From a virus: DNA of 28,312 bases. The notes beneath the pieces are model-generated. The model saw only the letters and a list, made by a program, of their open reading frames with translations, was not told the DNA's origin and did no database searches. Position numbers and translations under genes: made by a program. The DNA is taken from positions 1-28,312 of IMG/VR virus record IMGVR_UViG_3300037010_004498, one strand, 5' to 3'. This document shows positions 1 through 7,325 of the stretch, one piece after another. Each line of letters begins with the position of its first letter. The first letter of the stretch is position 1.

Positions 1-122
1 GCGGGGCCGGAGCCCCACACCGCGGTGTCGGCGCCAAAGCCGGCCCCGGTGCTCTGTTCACCGATGTTGACGCGCGGGTCGCCGCTCTCGGTCGAGGCGT
101 GGAGGATGTCTGCGGCGTACAT
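1..122 (-). CDS. Partial gene, probable baseplate or spike-region protein (N-terminus only)
   Basis: An ATG at 122 lies one base after the stop of the upstream gene (TGA at 126-124) and opens a frame that stays open to the window edge. The first 40 residues begin MYAADILHAS and are polar and glycine/alanine-rich, with no motif I recognise. Its position just after the hub-type protein and a 152-residue tail protein suggests a baseplate or spike component, by gene order only. Most of the protein lies outside the window. Confidence 0.6.
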   Translation of the reverse strand, partial: MYAADILHASTESGDPRVNIGEQSTGAGFGADTAVWGSGP

Positions 123-123
123 G

Positions 124-582
124 TCAGATCACCGGGACCGGGTAGAGCGCGACCCACTGATAGGCCTTGTCGCTCCGGCGCTGGACGTAGAGAGCGACAT
201 GCTTGAAGAGCAGGGCCAGGGAGGCCGGCGTGACCAGCCCGGCGCCGGTGACGCCCGGGAGGAGCTTGGCGACGTTGATGGCGTTGAGGCCGACGACGAC
301 GCTGCCGCTTTTATTGGCCGCGAACGGCGTGAGCGTGAGCGCCTGGACGTCGTGATCGTCGGTGCGCTGGCTCAAGTACCAATCGAACCCGAAGCCGCCG
401 TCGACGGTGCTGCCGTTGACCGTGAGCGTGAAGGGGAAGGCGGTGATGACGGGCGCGACCAGCGTGGAGAAGCTCGCCGAGCGCAGCTTCGCGATCGGCA
501 TGGCCTCGAAGCCGTCGCTGTCCAAAGCCGCGCCGAAGAGCGCGAAGACGGCGCGAAAGTCGGTGTAGCGCTGGATGATCAC
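124..582 (-). CDS. Hypothetical tail/baseplate protein, 152 aa
   Basis: The frame starts with GTG at 582, inside the stop of the hub gene (GTGA overlap), which marks this start over the much longer frame reading back to 768. The protein begins MIIQRYTDFRAV and is mostly hydrophobic beta-type sequence with many Val, Leu and Thr residues (for example around FPFTLTVNGS and GFGFDWYLSQ). I see no transmembrane segment and recognise no family. Its place directly after the gpP-type hub suggests a baseplate part. This is inference from order, since in Mu-like phages the following genes encode the spike and wedge proteins. Confidence 0.75.
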   Translation of the reverse strand: MIIQRYTDFRAVFALFGAALDSDGFEAMPIAKLRSASFSTLVAPVITAFPFTLTVNGSTVDGGFGFDWYLSQRTDDHDVQALTLTPFAANKSGSVVVGLNAINVAKLLPGVTGAGLVTPASLALLFKHVALYVQRRSDKAYQWVALYPVPVI

Positions 583-1751
583 GAGGGAGCGTCGCCGAGG
601 AGAAGGGCGCCTTTGGGGAGCAGCTTGAGCGATGTCTTCTGCCCGCCGGAGCTGTCTTGGTGGAGGGTCCGCTCGAGGAGCCACATGCTCTCGTCGAGCT
701 GCTCGGCGTCGACGATCGCGTGGGCCATGGTGTCGACGGTCCACAGGCGCCCTGTCGTGGCGAACCACCCGTCGACCTCGCCGGTGAGGGCGTAGGCCGT
801 GGCGGCGCGCAGACCGAGCTCGAACTTGGCCACGGACAGAGCCCGGGCCGCGTCGCGCGCGCTCTTATCGCGGAAGATCTTCGGCTTGTAGGCCGCGGCG
901 AAAGACGTGTACGAGGGCCGGTCCGGGTGGAGCTCGGCCTCAGTTACGCGGGCGACGGGGCGGCCGGTCGAGGTCTGTCCGGCGGAGTCGCCGCGCGCGC
1001 CGCGCACCGTGCACTCGCTGTACTGACCGTCGTTGGAGTCGTGCACGTGCACGTCGCCGATGAAGTAGTTGCCCGGGCGCCCGCCGCCAGAGAACGTCTG
1101 AACCAGCGTGTAGGCCGGCTCTTGGTCGTAGTTCGGCGCGGAGAGCAGGAGCGTGCCGTCGGCGGCGCAGCGGAGGCAGACGCCGAGGCGCGTGAAGATG
1201 CGCGCGCAGAAGGCGTAGGCGGTCTCGCCCTCGTGGGCTTTGCAGTCCGCGTGCTTGAGGTTGGTGACGGTGATCTTCTTGCGATTGCCCTGGATGGGCG
1301 CGCCGGAGATCGCGTTGACGTTCGCCGAGGCGTCGGCCTGGAGGAGCTCGAAGCCGTAGGGCGCCAAGGCCTTGAGCACGGCCTCGGAGACAGGGACGTC
1401 GGTCGCGCTCTTGAAGCTGATATCCGGGTCGACGTCGCCCTGGTAGGGTGTGATCAGCGGCGTGTGGCAGACGACCTTGATCGTGGCCCCGTGCGCCTTG
1501 GAGATCGCGCGGTCGACGGTCTGGATGAGGAAGCCGCCCTGGGTGACGTCGTTGACGATGACCGTGACGAGCTCGCCCTTGGCCAGCCGGCGCCGGTAGT
1601 CGAGCCACTGTGCGCGCGGCGGAGCGACGTCGAAGGTGAGCTCCCCGAGCGGGTCGGTGAAGGTGTCGCGCATCGACAGGCTATTCCAGCTGTCGATGGT
1701 GGAGCCGTCGCCAAAGTGCATGACGACGCGCGCGCGGTTTCGCTCGCTCAT
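579..1751 (-). CDS. Baseplate hub protein, Mu gpP / late control gene D-like, 390 aa
   Basis: The start is ATG at 1751, overlapping the stop of a 28-codon gene (ATGA). The N-terminus (ARVVMHFGDGSTIDSWNSLS) is followed by a beta-rich region with GELVTVIVND and GGFLIQTVDR, a pattern typical of gpP/gpD hub proteins. These form the trimeric hub under the tail tube and carry the spike. The middle (about residues 100-200) has the usual section on limited solubility of motif: VPVSEAVLKALAPYGFEL followed by ITVTNLKHADCKAHEGETAY, resembling the segment before the second hub domain. The length fits the family (about 350-400 aa). The family call rests on recognised pattern and position after the circularisation-type protein. 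Confidence 0.8.
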   Translation of the reverse strand: MSERNRARVVMHFGDGSTIDSWNSLSMRDTFTDPLGELTFDVAPPRAQWLDYRRRLAKGELVTVIVNDVTQGGFLIQTVDRAISKAHGATIKVVCHTPLITPYQGDVDPDISFKSATDVPVSEAVLKALAPYGFELLQADASANVNAISGAPIQGNRKKITVTNLKHADCKAHEGETAYAFCARIFTRLGVCLRCAADGTLLLSAPNYDQEPAYTLVQTFSGGGRPGNYFIGDVHVHDSNDGQYSECTVRGARGDSAGQTSTGRPVARVTEAELHPDRPSYTSFAAAYKPKIFRDKSARDAARALSVAKFELGLRAATAYALTGEVDGWFATTGRLWTVDTMAHAIVDAEQLDESMWLLERTLHQDSSGGQKTSLKLLPKGALLLGDAPS

Positions 1752-1834
1752 TGGCCAGACTTGAGAACGAGGCCGCGCGCAAGGAGCCACGCGGCGACGT
1801 ATTCATAGACGGTCAACGGCTTGGTGGTGGTCAT
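1748..1834 (-). CDS. Very small coupled gene, 28 aa
   Basis: An ATG at 1834 overlaps the stop of the circularisation-type gene (ATGA), and its own TGA overlaps the start of the hub gene in the same way. The 28 residues begin MTTTKPLTVYEYVAAWLLAR. The middle could form one amphipathic or hydrophobic helix (VYEYVAAWLLA). Without this frame an 80-base gap would remain in an otherwise seamless operon, which is the main reason to accept it. Its function is unknown. It could be a minor baseplate peptide, or a leader that only keeps ribosomes moving between two large genes. Codon use is less GC-biased at the third position than in its neighbours. Confidence 0.55.
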   Translation of the reverse strand: MTTTKPLTVYEYVAAWLLARGLVLKSGQ

Positions 1835-2757
1835 ACGTAGTGCCGGAGCGTGGTGCCGCGCTTGGCGACGGGCAGCCGGATCGCCTGGACGTTGAGGCCC
1901 ATGATCTCGTTGAGCGTGTTGCCCGTGCGGGTGGCGAAGGCGTCGAGGGTGGTGTCCTGCGCGAGGACGATGGCCTTGGTGGCGCGCGCCACGCGGGCCA
2001 GGCGCTTGGCCATGTCCCTGAGCGACTTCCAGAGCTGCTTGAGCACGTCGACCAGCGGCCAGGCGCTGGCCGACTTGAGCCCCTCGGCGAGATCGACCAT
2101 CCCGCTCACGACGCCGGTGAGCTGCGCGAGCGCGCCGCTGATCCGCTTGGACGCCGAGAAGATGTCGCCGCGGATCTGGTTGTAGGCCTGGAGCAGCGTG
2201 GTGGGCTTGGTGCCGCCGCCAGGGGTCGGGAACGCGGCGCCCTGGACGACGATGCCGGTCACCGGGTAGCGCACGCCGAGCGGCGCGCCCATCGCGTCCG
2301 CCGTGGCCGCGAGCGTCGCCGGGTCGGTCTCGAGGATGAACTCGCGGACAGCACCCTCGGCGGGGTCCTCGACGGTCTCGATCCACGTGATATCAGCGAT
2401 GACGCCGCTGCGGCACGTGGCGCGGAGCTCGCCCTTGATGCTCTTCACCCGCGCGCGCATCGGCCCCAGGATGGGGTGCACGAAGTCGCCCGGGCGCCCG
2501 TCGAGGTTCTCCTTCCAGAGCTCCCAGCAGTCCGGGAACATGCGCGTGGGCTCGCCCAGCGTGTTGAGGAAGTAGAGCCGCGCCGTCATCGGGAACGAGC
2601 GGCGCCCGGTGTCGTCGTGGCCCTCGCCGTCGGTGTAGGCGACGGACCTCGACGCGAGCTCGTTCTCGACCTCGAAGGTGACGAGATCGTAGGGCGGCGT
2701 GTAGAGGCCACGCCAGCTCAGCACCGGCAGGCCGGCTACGATGTCCGCGTCGCTCAT
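1831..2757 (-). CDS. Tail/DNA circularisation protein, Mu gpN-like N-terminal domain, 308 aa
   Basis: ATG at 2757 overlaps the tape-measure stop (ATGA). Residues about 10-130 follow the 'DNA circularisation protein N-terminus' pattern seen in Mu gpN: a WRGLYTPPYDLVTFEVE start, a GRRSFPMTARLYFLNT segment, and HPILGPMRARVKSIKGEL leading to ITWIETVED. In this family the protein sits at the tail tip and baseplate. The C-terminal half is helical, with Ala/Leu/Arg-rich stretches, and ends in LPVAKRGTTLRHYV. Position between tape measure and hub matches Mu-like tail operons. The historical name concerns DNA circularisation; the likely role here is structural. Confidence 0.8.
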   Translation of the reverse strand: MSDADIVAGLPVLSWRGLYTPPYDLVTFEVENELASRSVAYTDGEGHDDTGRRSFPMTARLYFLNTLGEPTRMFPDCWELWKENLDGRPGDFVHPILGPMRARVKSIKGELRATCRSGVIADITWIETVEDPAEGAVREFILETDPATLAATADAMGAPLGVRYPVTGIVVQGAAFPTPGGGTKPTTLLQAYNQIRGDIFSASKRISGALAQLTGVVSGMVDLAEGLKSASAWPLVDVLKQLWKSLRDMAKRLARVARATKAIVLAQDTTLDAFATRTGNTLNEIMGLNVQAIRLPVAKRGTTLRHYV

Positions 2758-5030
2758 TGGTTGGTGCCGCCGGTGATGCTGGCCTGCTTGCCGGCCTTGA
2801 GCGCGTCGGCGGCGCTGGTGAGCGCTTTGGCCGCTTGGTTGAGGGCGATGGCGCCGCTGTCGCCGCCAGCGCCCTTGTCGGTCGGAGCGGGCGGCGACGC
2901 GGGATTGCCCTCGTCTTCGCCGCCATTGCCCAGGTAGTTCTCGCGGATCTTCCGCTGCGCCTGGTTCTCTTGCTCGTTGTACGCGGAAGGGTCGGTGACC
3001 AGCTTCTGCGCGAGCGCCTTGGCGCTGGCCTCCTCGGCCGCACGCATCTTGGCGGCCTGTTCGGGGCTGGCGTCCGGCGCGTAGTTGGTGGCCGCGCCGG
3101 CGTAGGCCTTCGCGAACTCCTCGGGATCGAGCTGGCGCCGGGACTTGCCGGCGCCGACGGCGACAGGCTTGGTCCACGCGGCCTCGTCGCCCGCCTTGAC
3201 GGCGGCCTCCAGCTTCGTCTTTTCGTCGAACTGAGCCGCGGTGAGCGGGCCGATCTTGCTCCCGGTGGAGGCGTTGAAGTCCTCGAGCGACTTCTTGTCC
3301 TTCTGCATCTGCTCGGCGGGCGTGACCACCTTGGGATGGATCAGCCCCAGGAACTTGAAGAGGTCGACGACGTCGCCAGCCGCCTCAACCAAAGCCTCGA
3401 AGACGGTGATGGCCGGGTCGATGGCACCTTCCATGCCGGCGAGCTTCGGCACGATCCGCGTGAGCGCGGGGACGACGCTCTCGGAGACCTGCGCCTTGAG
3501 GCGCTCCCAGGCGGAGTCGAGCTGCGCGGAGCTGCTCTTCTGCGCCTGCGCGGCGTCCTTGACCACCTCGGCCCAGTCGCCGGGGGCGTCGATGGCGTCG
3601 GCGAGGGCGGCGCGGAGGGCGGCAATGCCGGCGGCCGTCTTCTCGGCCTCGGTGCCCTTCGTGGCGGCCTTGGTCTCGTTGAAGGTGGAGATCAGCGGCG
3701 AGATGCCGCGGATGCCTTCTTCGCCGAAGATCTTCTGGAGCTTGGGAAGCGAGCCGCCCGACTTCGCGATGGCGTCGGTGATGACGTCGCGCACGTCGTT
3801 CGTCTGGGTGTTGTTGGTCCCCTTCTTGAAGACGTCGACGCCCATCGCCTTGAGCTTGCCGCTCTCGCCGACGAGCTGCCTGAACATGGCCTCGACGGCG
3901 GTGGCGGCCTGCTCCGGAGAGCCGGTGGCGGAGCGGGCGATCTGCGTGAGACCGCCCAGCGTCTTGAGGCCGGTGACGCCCTTGGAGAGGCCGAAGCGGC
4001 TGGCCGCGGCGCTCATCTTCGCGAACTGCGAGGCGGCGTCCTTGAGCTCGAACGCGCCCTTTTTGCCCTGGAAGGTGAGAGACGCCAAGGCGTCCTTCAT
4101 CTCCTCGACACCCTTGATGTCGAACTTCTGGGAGATGTCCGCGGCGGCGTTCGCGATATCGCCAACGTCGGAGCCCGTGGCGCTGGCCGCGGTGGCGAAC
4201 GTCGAGGCGAACTTGCGCCCGCTCTCGAGGTCGCCCGTCTTCGCGACGAAGCCCTGGACGCCCTCGGCGATGTCCGCGGCCTTCACGCCCGGCGCGTCGG
4301 CGGCCGCGGCCTCGAACTCCTTGCGGAGGGTGGTGGCGTCGACGCTCTTTTCGCCGGCGCCGCGCGCCGAGATGGAGAGACGATTGCTCGCCTCCTGGAG
4401 CTTCATGCCCTCTTGGGCAGCGGCGCCGACGAGGCCGAGCGCACCCGCGGCCGCGCCGATGGTGCCGACGGCGGATTCCTTGGCGATGGCGCCGACGGCC
4501 GCGGAGCGACGCGAGGACGTGCGCGCGCTGGCGCGCTGCTCGGCGGCGGCGCCGCGTGCAGCAAGGCGCTCTTGCTGTTGTTCGTGGCGCGAGCGTAGCT
4601 GGGCGACGTGGTCGAGGGCGCGTGAGTGCGCGTCGGCAGCCTTCTTGGCGGCCTTCTCCTCGGCGGCGGCAGCCTTGCTGGCGGCCTTCTCTTGCGCGCT
4701 GGCCGACTTCTGAGCGGCCTTGGTGGTCGCCGTGGCAGCGTGCTCGGCGGCCGCGCTGGCGCGCTTGTTGGCCTTCTCTGCGGCGGCGCCAGCCCGCGCT
4801 GCGGCGCGCTCCTGGTCTTTGGCGACGCGCTCGGCGAGCTTGGCCGTCTCGGAGATCGGCTTGGCCGCGGACCGGGCGCCGTCGCCGGCTGCCTTGGCGC
4901 TCGCGCCGGCTGCCTTGCCGCTCTTGTCGAAGCTCTTGGTGCTCTCGCGGGCCGCGGTGTCGATATCGCGGAAGGCGCCTTTGACGTCGCCTTGGCCGGA
5001 AGCGACGAAGTGGTAGCGGATGTCGGCCAT
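2754..5030 (-). CDS. Tail tape measure protein, 758 aa
   Basis: This is the longest gene in the window and lies in the tape-measure slot between small tail genes and the circularisation/hub pair. The first 170 residues are an Ala/Lys/Glu-rich heptad-like coiled coil. A Gly/Ala hydrophobic stretch follows (AVGTIGAAAGALGLVGAAAQ, about residues 188-207), then a long helical region with TMP-core features such as LKTLGGLTQI, QLVGESGKLKAMGVDVF and RGISPLISTF. The C-terminus is disordered (Pro, Gly, Asp, Asn-rich). The tape measure sets tail length; at the usual rule of about 0.15 nm per residue, a tail near 110 nm would be expected (inference). No lysozyme or peptidase motif was seen. There is no clear ribosome site, and only three bases separate it from the gene before. 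Confidence 0.9.
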   Translation of the reverse strand: MADIRYHFVASGQGDVKGAFRDIDTAARESTKSFDKSGKAAGASAKAAGDGARSAAKPISETAKLAERVAKDQERAAARAGAAAEKANKRASAAAEHAATATTKAAQKSASAQEKAASKAAAAEEKAAKKAADAHSRALDHVAQLRSRHEQQQERLAARGAAAEQRASARTSSRRSAAVGAIAKESAVGTIGAAAGALGLVGAAAQEGMKLQEASNRLSISARGAGEKSVDATTLRKEFEAAAADAPGVKAADIAEGVQGFVAKTGDLESGRKFASTFATAASATGSDVGDIANAAADISQKFDIKGVEEMKDALASLTFQGKKGAFELKDAASQFAKMSAAASRFGLSKGVTGLKTLGGLTQIARSATGSPEQAATAVEAMFRQLVGESGKLKAMGVDVFKKGTNNTQTNDVRDVITDAIAKSGGSLPKLQKIFGEEGIRGISPLISTFNETKAATKGTEAEKTAAGIAALRAALADAIDAPGDWAEVVKDAAQAQKSSSAQLDSAWERLKAQVSESVVPALTRIVPKLAGMEGAIDPAITVFEALVEAAGDVVDLFKFLGLIHPKVVTPAEQMQKDKKSLEDFNASTGSKIGPLTAAQFDEKTKLEAAVKAGDEAAWTKPVAVGAGKSRRQLDPEEFAKAYAGAATNYAPDASPEQAAKMRAAEEASAKALAQKLVTDPSAYNEQENQAQRKIRENYLGNGGEDEGNPASPPAPTDKGAGGDSGAIALNQAAKALTSAADALKAGKQASITGGTNQ

Positions 5031-5033
5031 GGT

Positions 5034-5372
5034 CTACAAGCGAGCGAGCTTTTCGGCCTCGCCGTCGAGGTAGTAGTCAATGTCGATGGCCGAGCGGAGC
5101 GCGATCTCGGTCACCCGAGAGAGCCCGCGGTTCTCGACGAAGGACGCGTAAGGCATGCGCGCGCCAAACTCGATGTCGACGTCCGCGCCGGAGAACGGGC
5201 CGAGTGCGAACGTCGAGCCTTGGAGGCGAAACGTGCGGTTGGTGTACTCGTGCGTGCGGCGCTCTTCCTGAGCTGCCTTGTCGAGGATCTTCTTCATCCC
5301 CGCGCCGGTGGCGTCCAGGCTCTTCTCCGCAGCGCGGGTGAGCGCGTAGACTTGGGAGAGATCGACAGGCAT
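5034..5372 (-). CDS. Small tail protein, possible HK97 gp10-like/tail completion, 112 aa
   Basis: The protein starts MPVDLSQVYALTRAAEKS at ATG 5372 and ends three bases before the tape measure. It has a helical N-terminal half and a beta segment containing GARMPYASFVENRG. The YA-x-FVE-x-G pattern resembles the conserved core of gp10-like head-tail completion proteins, but the location just before the tape measure is unusual for that family. I therefore call it only as a small tail protein. A short 6-bp inverted repeat, gcggcc-tcat-ggccgc (5374-5389), lies just upstream in the 30-base gap. Confidence 0.65.
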   Translation of the reverse strand: MPVDLSQVYALTRAAEKSLDATGAGMKKILDKAAQEERRTHEYTNRTFRLQGSTFALGPFSGADVDIEFGARMPYASFVENRGLSRVTEIALRSAIDIDYYLDGEAEKLARL

Positions 5373-5402
5373 GGCGGCCTCATGGCCGCTCGCCCGGGTG
5401 AG

Positions 5403-5675
5403 CTACGGCGTGTGTTGTGCGGCGCGCTGGCAGGTGCGCAGCCACTTCAAGATCTCGGCCTCGCGCGGGTTGTGCTTGAGCAGCCCCAGGAACGGTCCAA
5501 CCTTGGGACCCAAGATCAGCGACCCTTTGCCGTCGCGCGCGGCGATGGCGTAGTGCTGGCCCTTCGTGCCCTTGGGCGGCGGGTGGCGGATGCCCGCGCA
5601 GCGCCAGGTGCCGGAGGTGAGGACAGGGTCGCCGCCGACGATCTCGACGGTGACTGGCGGCAGCTCAGCGCTCAT
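5403..5675 (-). CDS. Hypothetical tail-region protein, 90 aa
   Basis: ATG at 5675 overlaps the stop of the 227-residue gene (ATGA). The product begins MSAELPPVTVEIVGGDPV and includes a Pro/Gly/Lys-rich turn (HPPPKGTKGQHYA) and a basic C-terminal helix (EAEILKWLRTCQRAAQHTP). I recognise no family. Because it lies between the chaperone-position genes and the tape measure, it is likely expressed with the tail proteins. Its small size makes a structural or assembly role more likely than an enzymatic one. Confidence 0.7.
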   Translation of the reverse strand: MSAELPPVTVEIVGGDPVLTSGTWRCAGIRHPPPKGTKGQHYAIAARDGKGSLILGPKVGPFLGLLKHNPREAEILKWLRTCQRAAQHTP

Positions 5676-6355
5676 GGCTCGAAGGGTACCGGCTCGACGT
5701 CCTCGCTGCCAGCCTGCGCCTCGCTCTGCGCGAGCAAGGTCTCCACGCTGGTGCGCGCCTCGGCGAGCTTGAGCGCGAGTTGCACGACGATCTCGGTGAG
5801 GATTTCGCGGGGGTAGTCGGCGAGGATGGCCGTGGGGACATCGTCGCCCGCGTGCGCCTGGCAGACCGTGGCCACCTTCTCGACGTGCTCGTCGGTGACC
5901 TCTCTTCGCCCTCGGCTCTCGCGCCGCTTGACCTCGATGTAGAGGTTGAGCAGCACGGCGATCTGGTCCGTCGTGAGCGTCTTGCGCATCCACGTCGGCG
6001 TCGCGAAGGCCGAGTAGATCGTCTCCTTGGCCTTGTCGAGGTCGGTGGGGTCGGCGGCGTCGAGGTCGACGCGCCTGCATACCCGATAGAGCGCCTCGAT
6101 CGTCTTCGCGTCGGTGAGCAGGTCGAGGTCTTTGCGCGCGGCCTCGGCGGCGTCGCCTGCGCTCTTGGACGCCTCGTGGGCGTACTTGTGCGCCTCGATG
6201 ATCGCGGCGTCGTCCTCGGCCTTGACCGCCACGCGGAAGCCGATGGCGAAGATCTGCTTTTGCCCCAGGTCGAAGAAGTCGTTGACCAGGAACGGGTAGA
6301 TCTTGCGCCCGCGCGCGGCGAGCGCGGCGGCGACGGGGGAGAGGTCGTCTGTCAT
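5672..6355 (-). CDS. Probable tail assembly chaperone-position protein, 227 aa
   Basis: ATG at 6355 overlaps the stop of the 195-residue gene (ATGA), which fixes the start. The sequence is helical and charged: KIYPFLVNDFFDLGQKQIFA near the N-terminus, then AIIEAHKYAHEASKS, and a Glu/Pro-rich acidic end (AGSEDVEPVPFEP). Between tube and tape measure, contractile-tail phages encode two assembly chaperones, often joined by a ribosomal frameshift. These two genes fill that slot, so a chaperone role is inferred by position. I see no slippery heptamer at the junction; the stop-start overlap would instead couple translation. Confidence 0.65.
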   Translation of the reverse strand: MTDDLSPVAAALAARGRKIYPFLVNDFFDLGQKQIFAIGFRVAVKAEDDAAIIEAHKYAHEASKSAGDAAEAARKDLDLLTDAKTIEALYRVCRRVDLDAADPTDLDKAKETIYSAFATPTWMRKTLTTDQIAVLLNLYIEVKRRESRGRREVTDEHVEKVATVCQAHAGDDVPTAILADYPREILTEIVVQLALKLAEARTSVETLLAQSEAQAGSEDVEPVPFEP

Positions 6356-6939
6356 TTGCTCTTCGTCGCGGCGAGGTAAACGGCTCTGGCGGCGCGCCAG
6401 AGCATCCAATGTCCGTCGAGCAGCTCAGCCGGCGAGCAGCCCCAATATCTATCCGGCCGCGGCGTGACGGCGCCGGTGCCGTGGTCGACACACAGCGCGA
6501 GGGCGAAGGCGTCGTGCAGGTTGCTTGGCTCGCGGGCGCCGGCCTCGAGCGCGCGGCCCCACGCCGTGGAGTCGCTCAAGCCGTACGTCGGGCAAATGCG
6601 GCCCAGCGCCCGCAGTGCCGCGTCCCAGAGCTCGCCGACGTCGTCGACGCCCATGGCGCCGAGCTCGTCCGCCGAGCGGAAGGTCAACGCATCGCCGGTC
6701 CAGAGCACCTTGGCGAGCAACGCCGTGGAGACGCGCGAGCCGCGCAGCTCTTCCACGCCTTGCTCGGCGTCGTCGAGGAGGATGCCTATCTCAGCAGCCC
6801 GCACCGCACGCACGCGAAGCGCGAAGGCGTCCGCGCCGGGGATGCGGTAGTCGAGCGGAAGCTCCGGGTGGCGGCGGAGCAGCGCGCGGAAGAGCCGCCC
6901 GGGGAGGATGTCGCCGGGCGGCTTCTCGAACGCGAGCAT
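6352..6939 (-). CDS. Probable tail assembly protein, 195 aa
   Basis: The frame begins MLAFEKPPGDILPGRLFRAL at ATG 6939, 12 bases after the tube gene. It is a soluble, mostly helical protein with several Trp residues toward the C-terminus (DRYWGCSPAELLDGHWMLWR). The order tube, this gene, the 227-residue gene, tape measure places it as the first of two chaperone-position genes. I do not recognise a named family from the sequence. The assignment is inference from gene order only. Confidence 0.65.
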   Translation of the reverse strand: MLAFEKPPGDILPGRLFRALLRRHPELPLDYRIPGADAFALRVRAVRAAEIGILLDDAEQGVEELRGSRVSTALLAKVLWTGDALTFRSADELGAMGVDDVGELWDAALRALGRICPTYGLSDSTAWGRALEAGAREPSNLHDAFALALCVDHGTGAVTPRPDRYWGCSPAELLDGHWMLWRAARAVYLAATKSK

Positions 6940-6951
6940 GCTGTGGTGAGA

Positions 6952-7323
6952 TCAGGCGAAGTCGGTGTAGTTGCCGACGAAGGTCCAGTTTTGCTCGGTC
7001 GGCTTTCCGAGCCCGGCCACCGTGTTGACGCCCTCGATGAGGTAGCCCTTGGAGATGCAGCTCTGGCCGCTGTCGTACTGGAGCATGATCTCGACCTCTT
7101 CGTGGCGCGCCAATGCGCTCTCCGCGTTGAACTCGAAGCCCGTGATGGGCACGACGTTCATGCACTTGATGCGGCGAATGGCCGCGTCGGTGGAGATGCC
7201 GGCCAGGCCTTTGACCAGCGTCTTGACGATCTGCGCGTCGCTGACGACGTCGGTCTCGACGCTCTGCGCCTCGGAGAGCAGAGCGCCGTTGACCTTGCAG
7301 TAGAGGACTCCGTAAAGCGACAT
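6952..7323 (-). CDS. Tail tube protein (Mu gpM-like position), 123 aa
   Basis: The gene sits directly after the sheath, separated by two bases, as tube genes do in contractile-tail phages. The 123 residues are beta-rich: MSLYGVLYCKVNGALLSEAQ, a central VPITGFEFNAES, then EEVEIMLQYDSGQSCISKGY and WTFVGNYTDFA. The size (about 115-125 aa) fits Mu/P2-type tube subunits, which stack as hexamers inside the sheath. The pattern with a basic IRRIKCMN strand before the VPITGFEF segment supports the call. No clear Shine-Dalgarno sequence was seen, so translation is probably coupled to the sheath. Confidence 0.85.
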   Translation of the reverse strand: MSLYGVLYCKVNGALLSEAQSVETDVVSDAQIVKTLVKGLAGISTDAAIRRIKCMNVVPITGFEFNAESALARHEEVEIMLQYDSGQSCISKGYLIEGVNTVAGLGKPTEQNWTFVGNYTDFA

Positions 7324-7325
7324 GG

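Noticed and set aside
657-1808. Long plus-strand frames opposite structural genes (also 2757-4598, 7857-9311, 12598-14565, 16111-17565 and others)
   Set aside because: High-GC genes create long open frames on the opposite strand. These are Arg/Gly/Val/Asp-rich with no motifs, and the minus-strand partners have recognised families.
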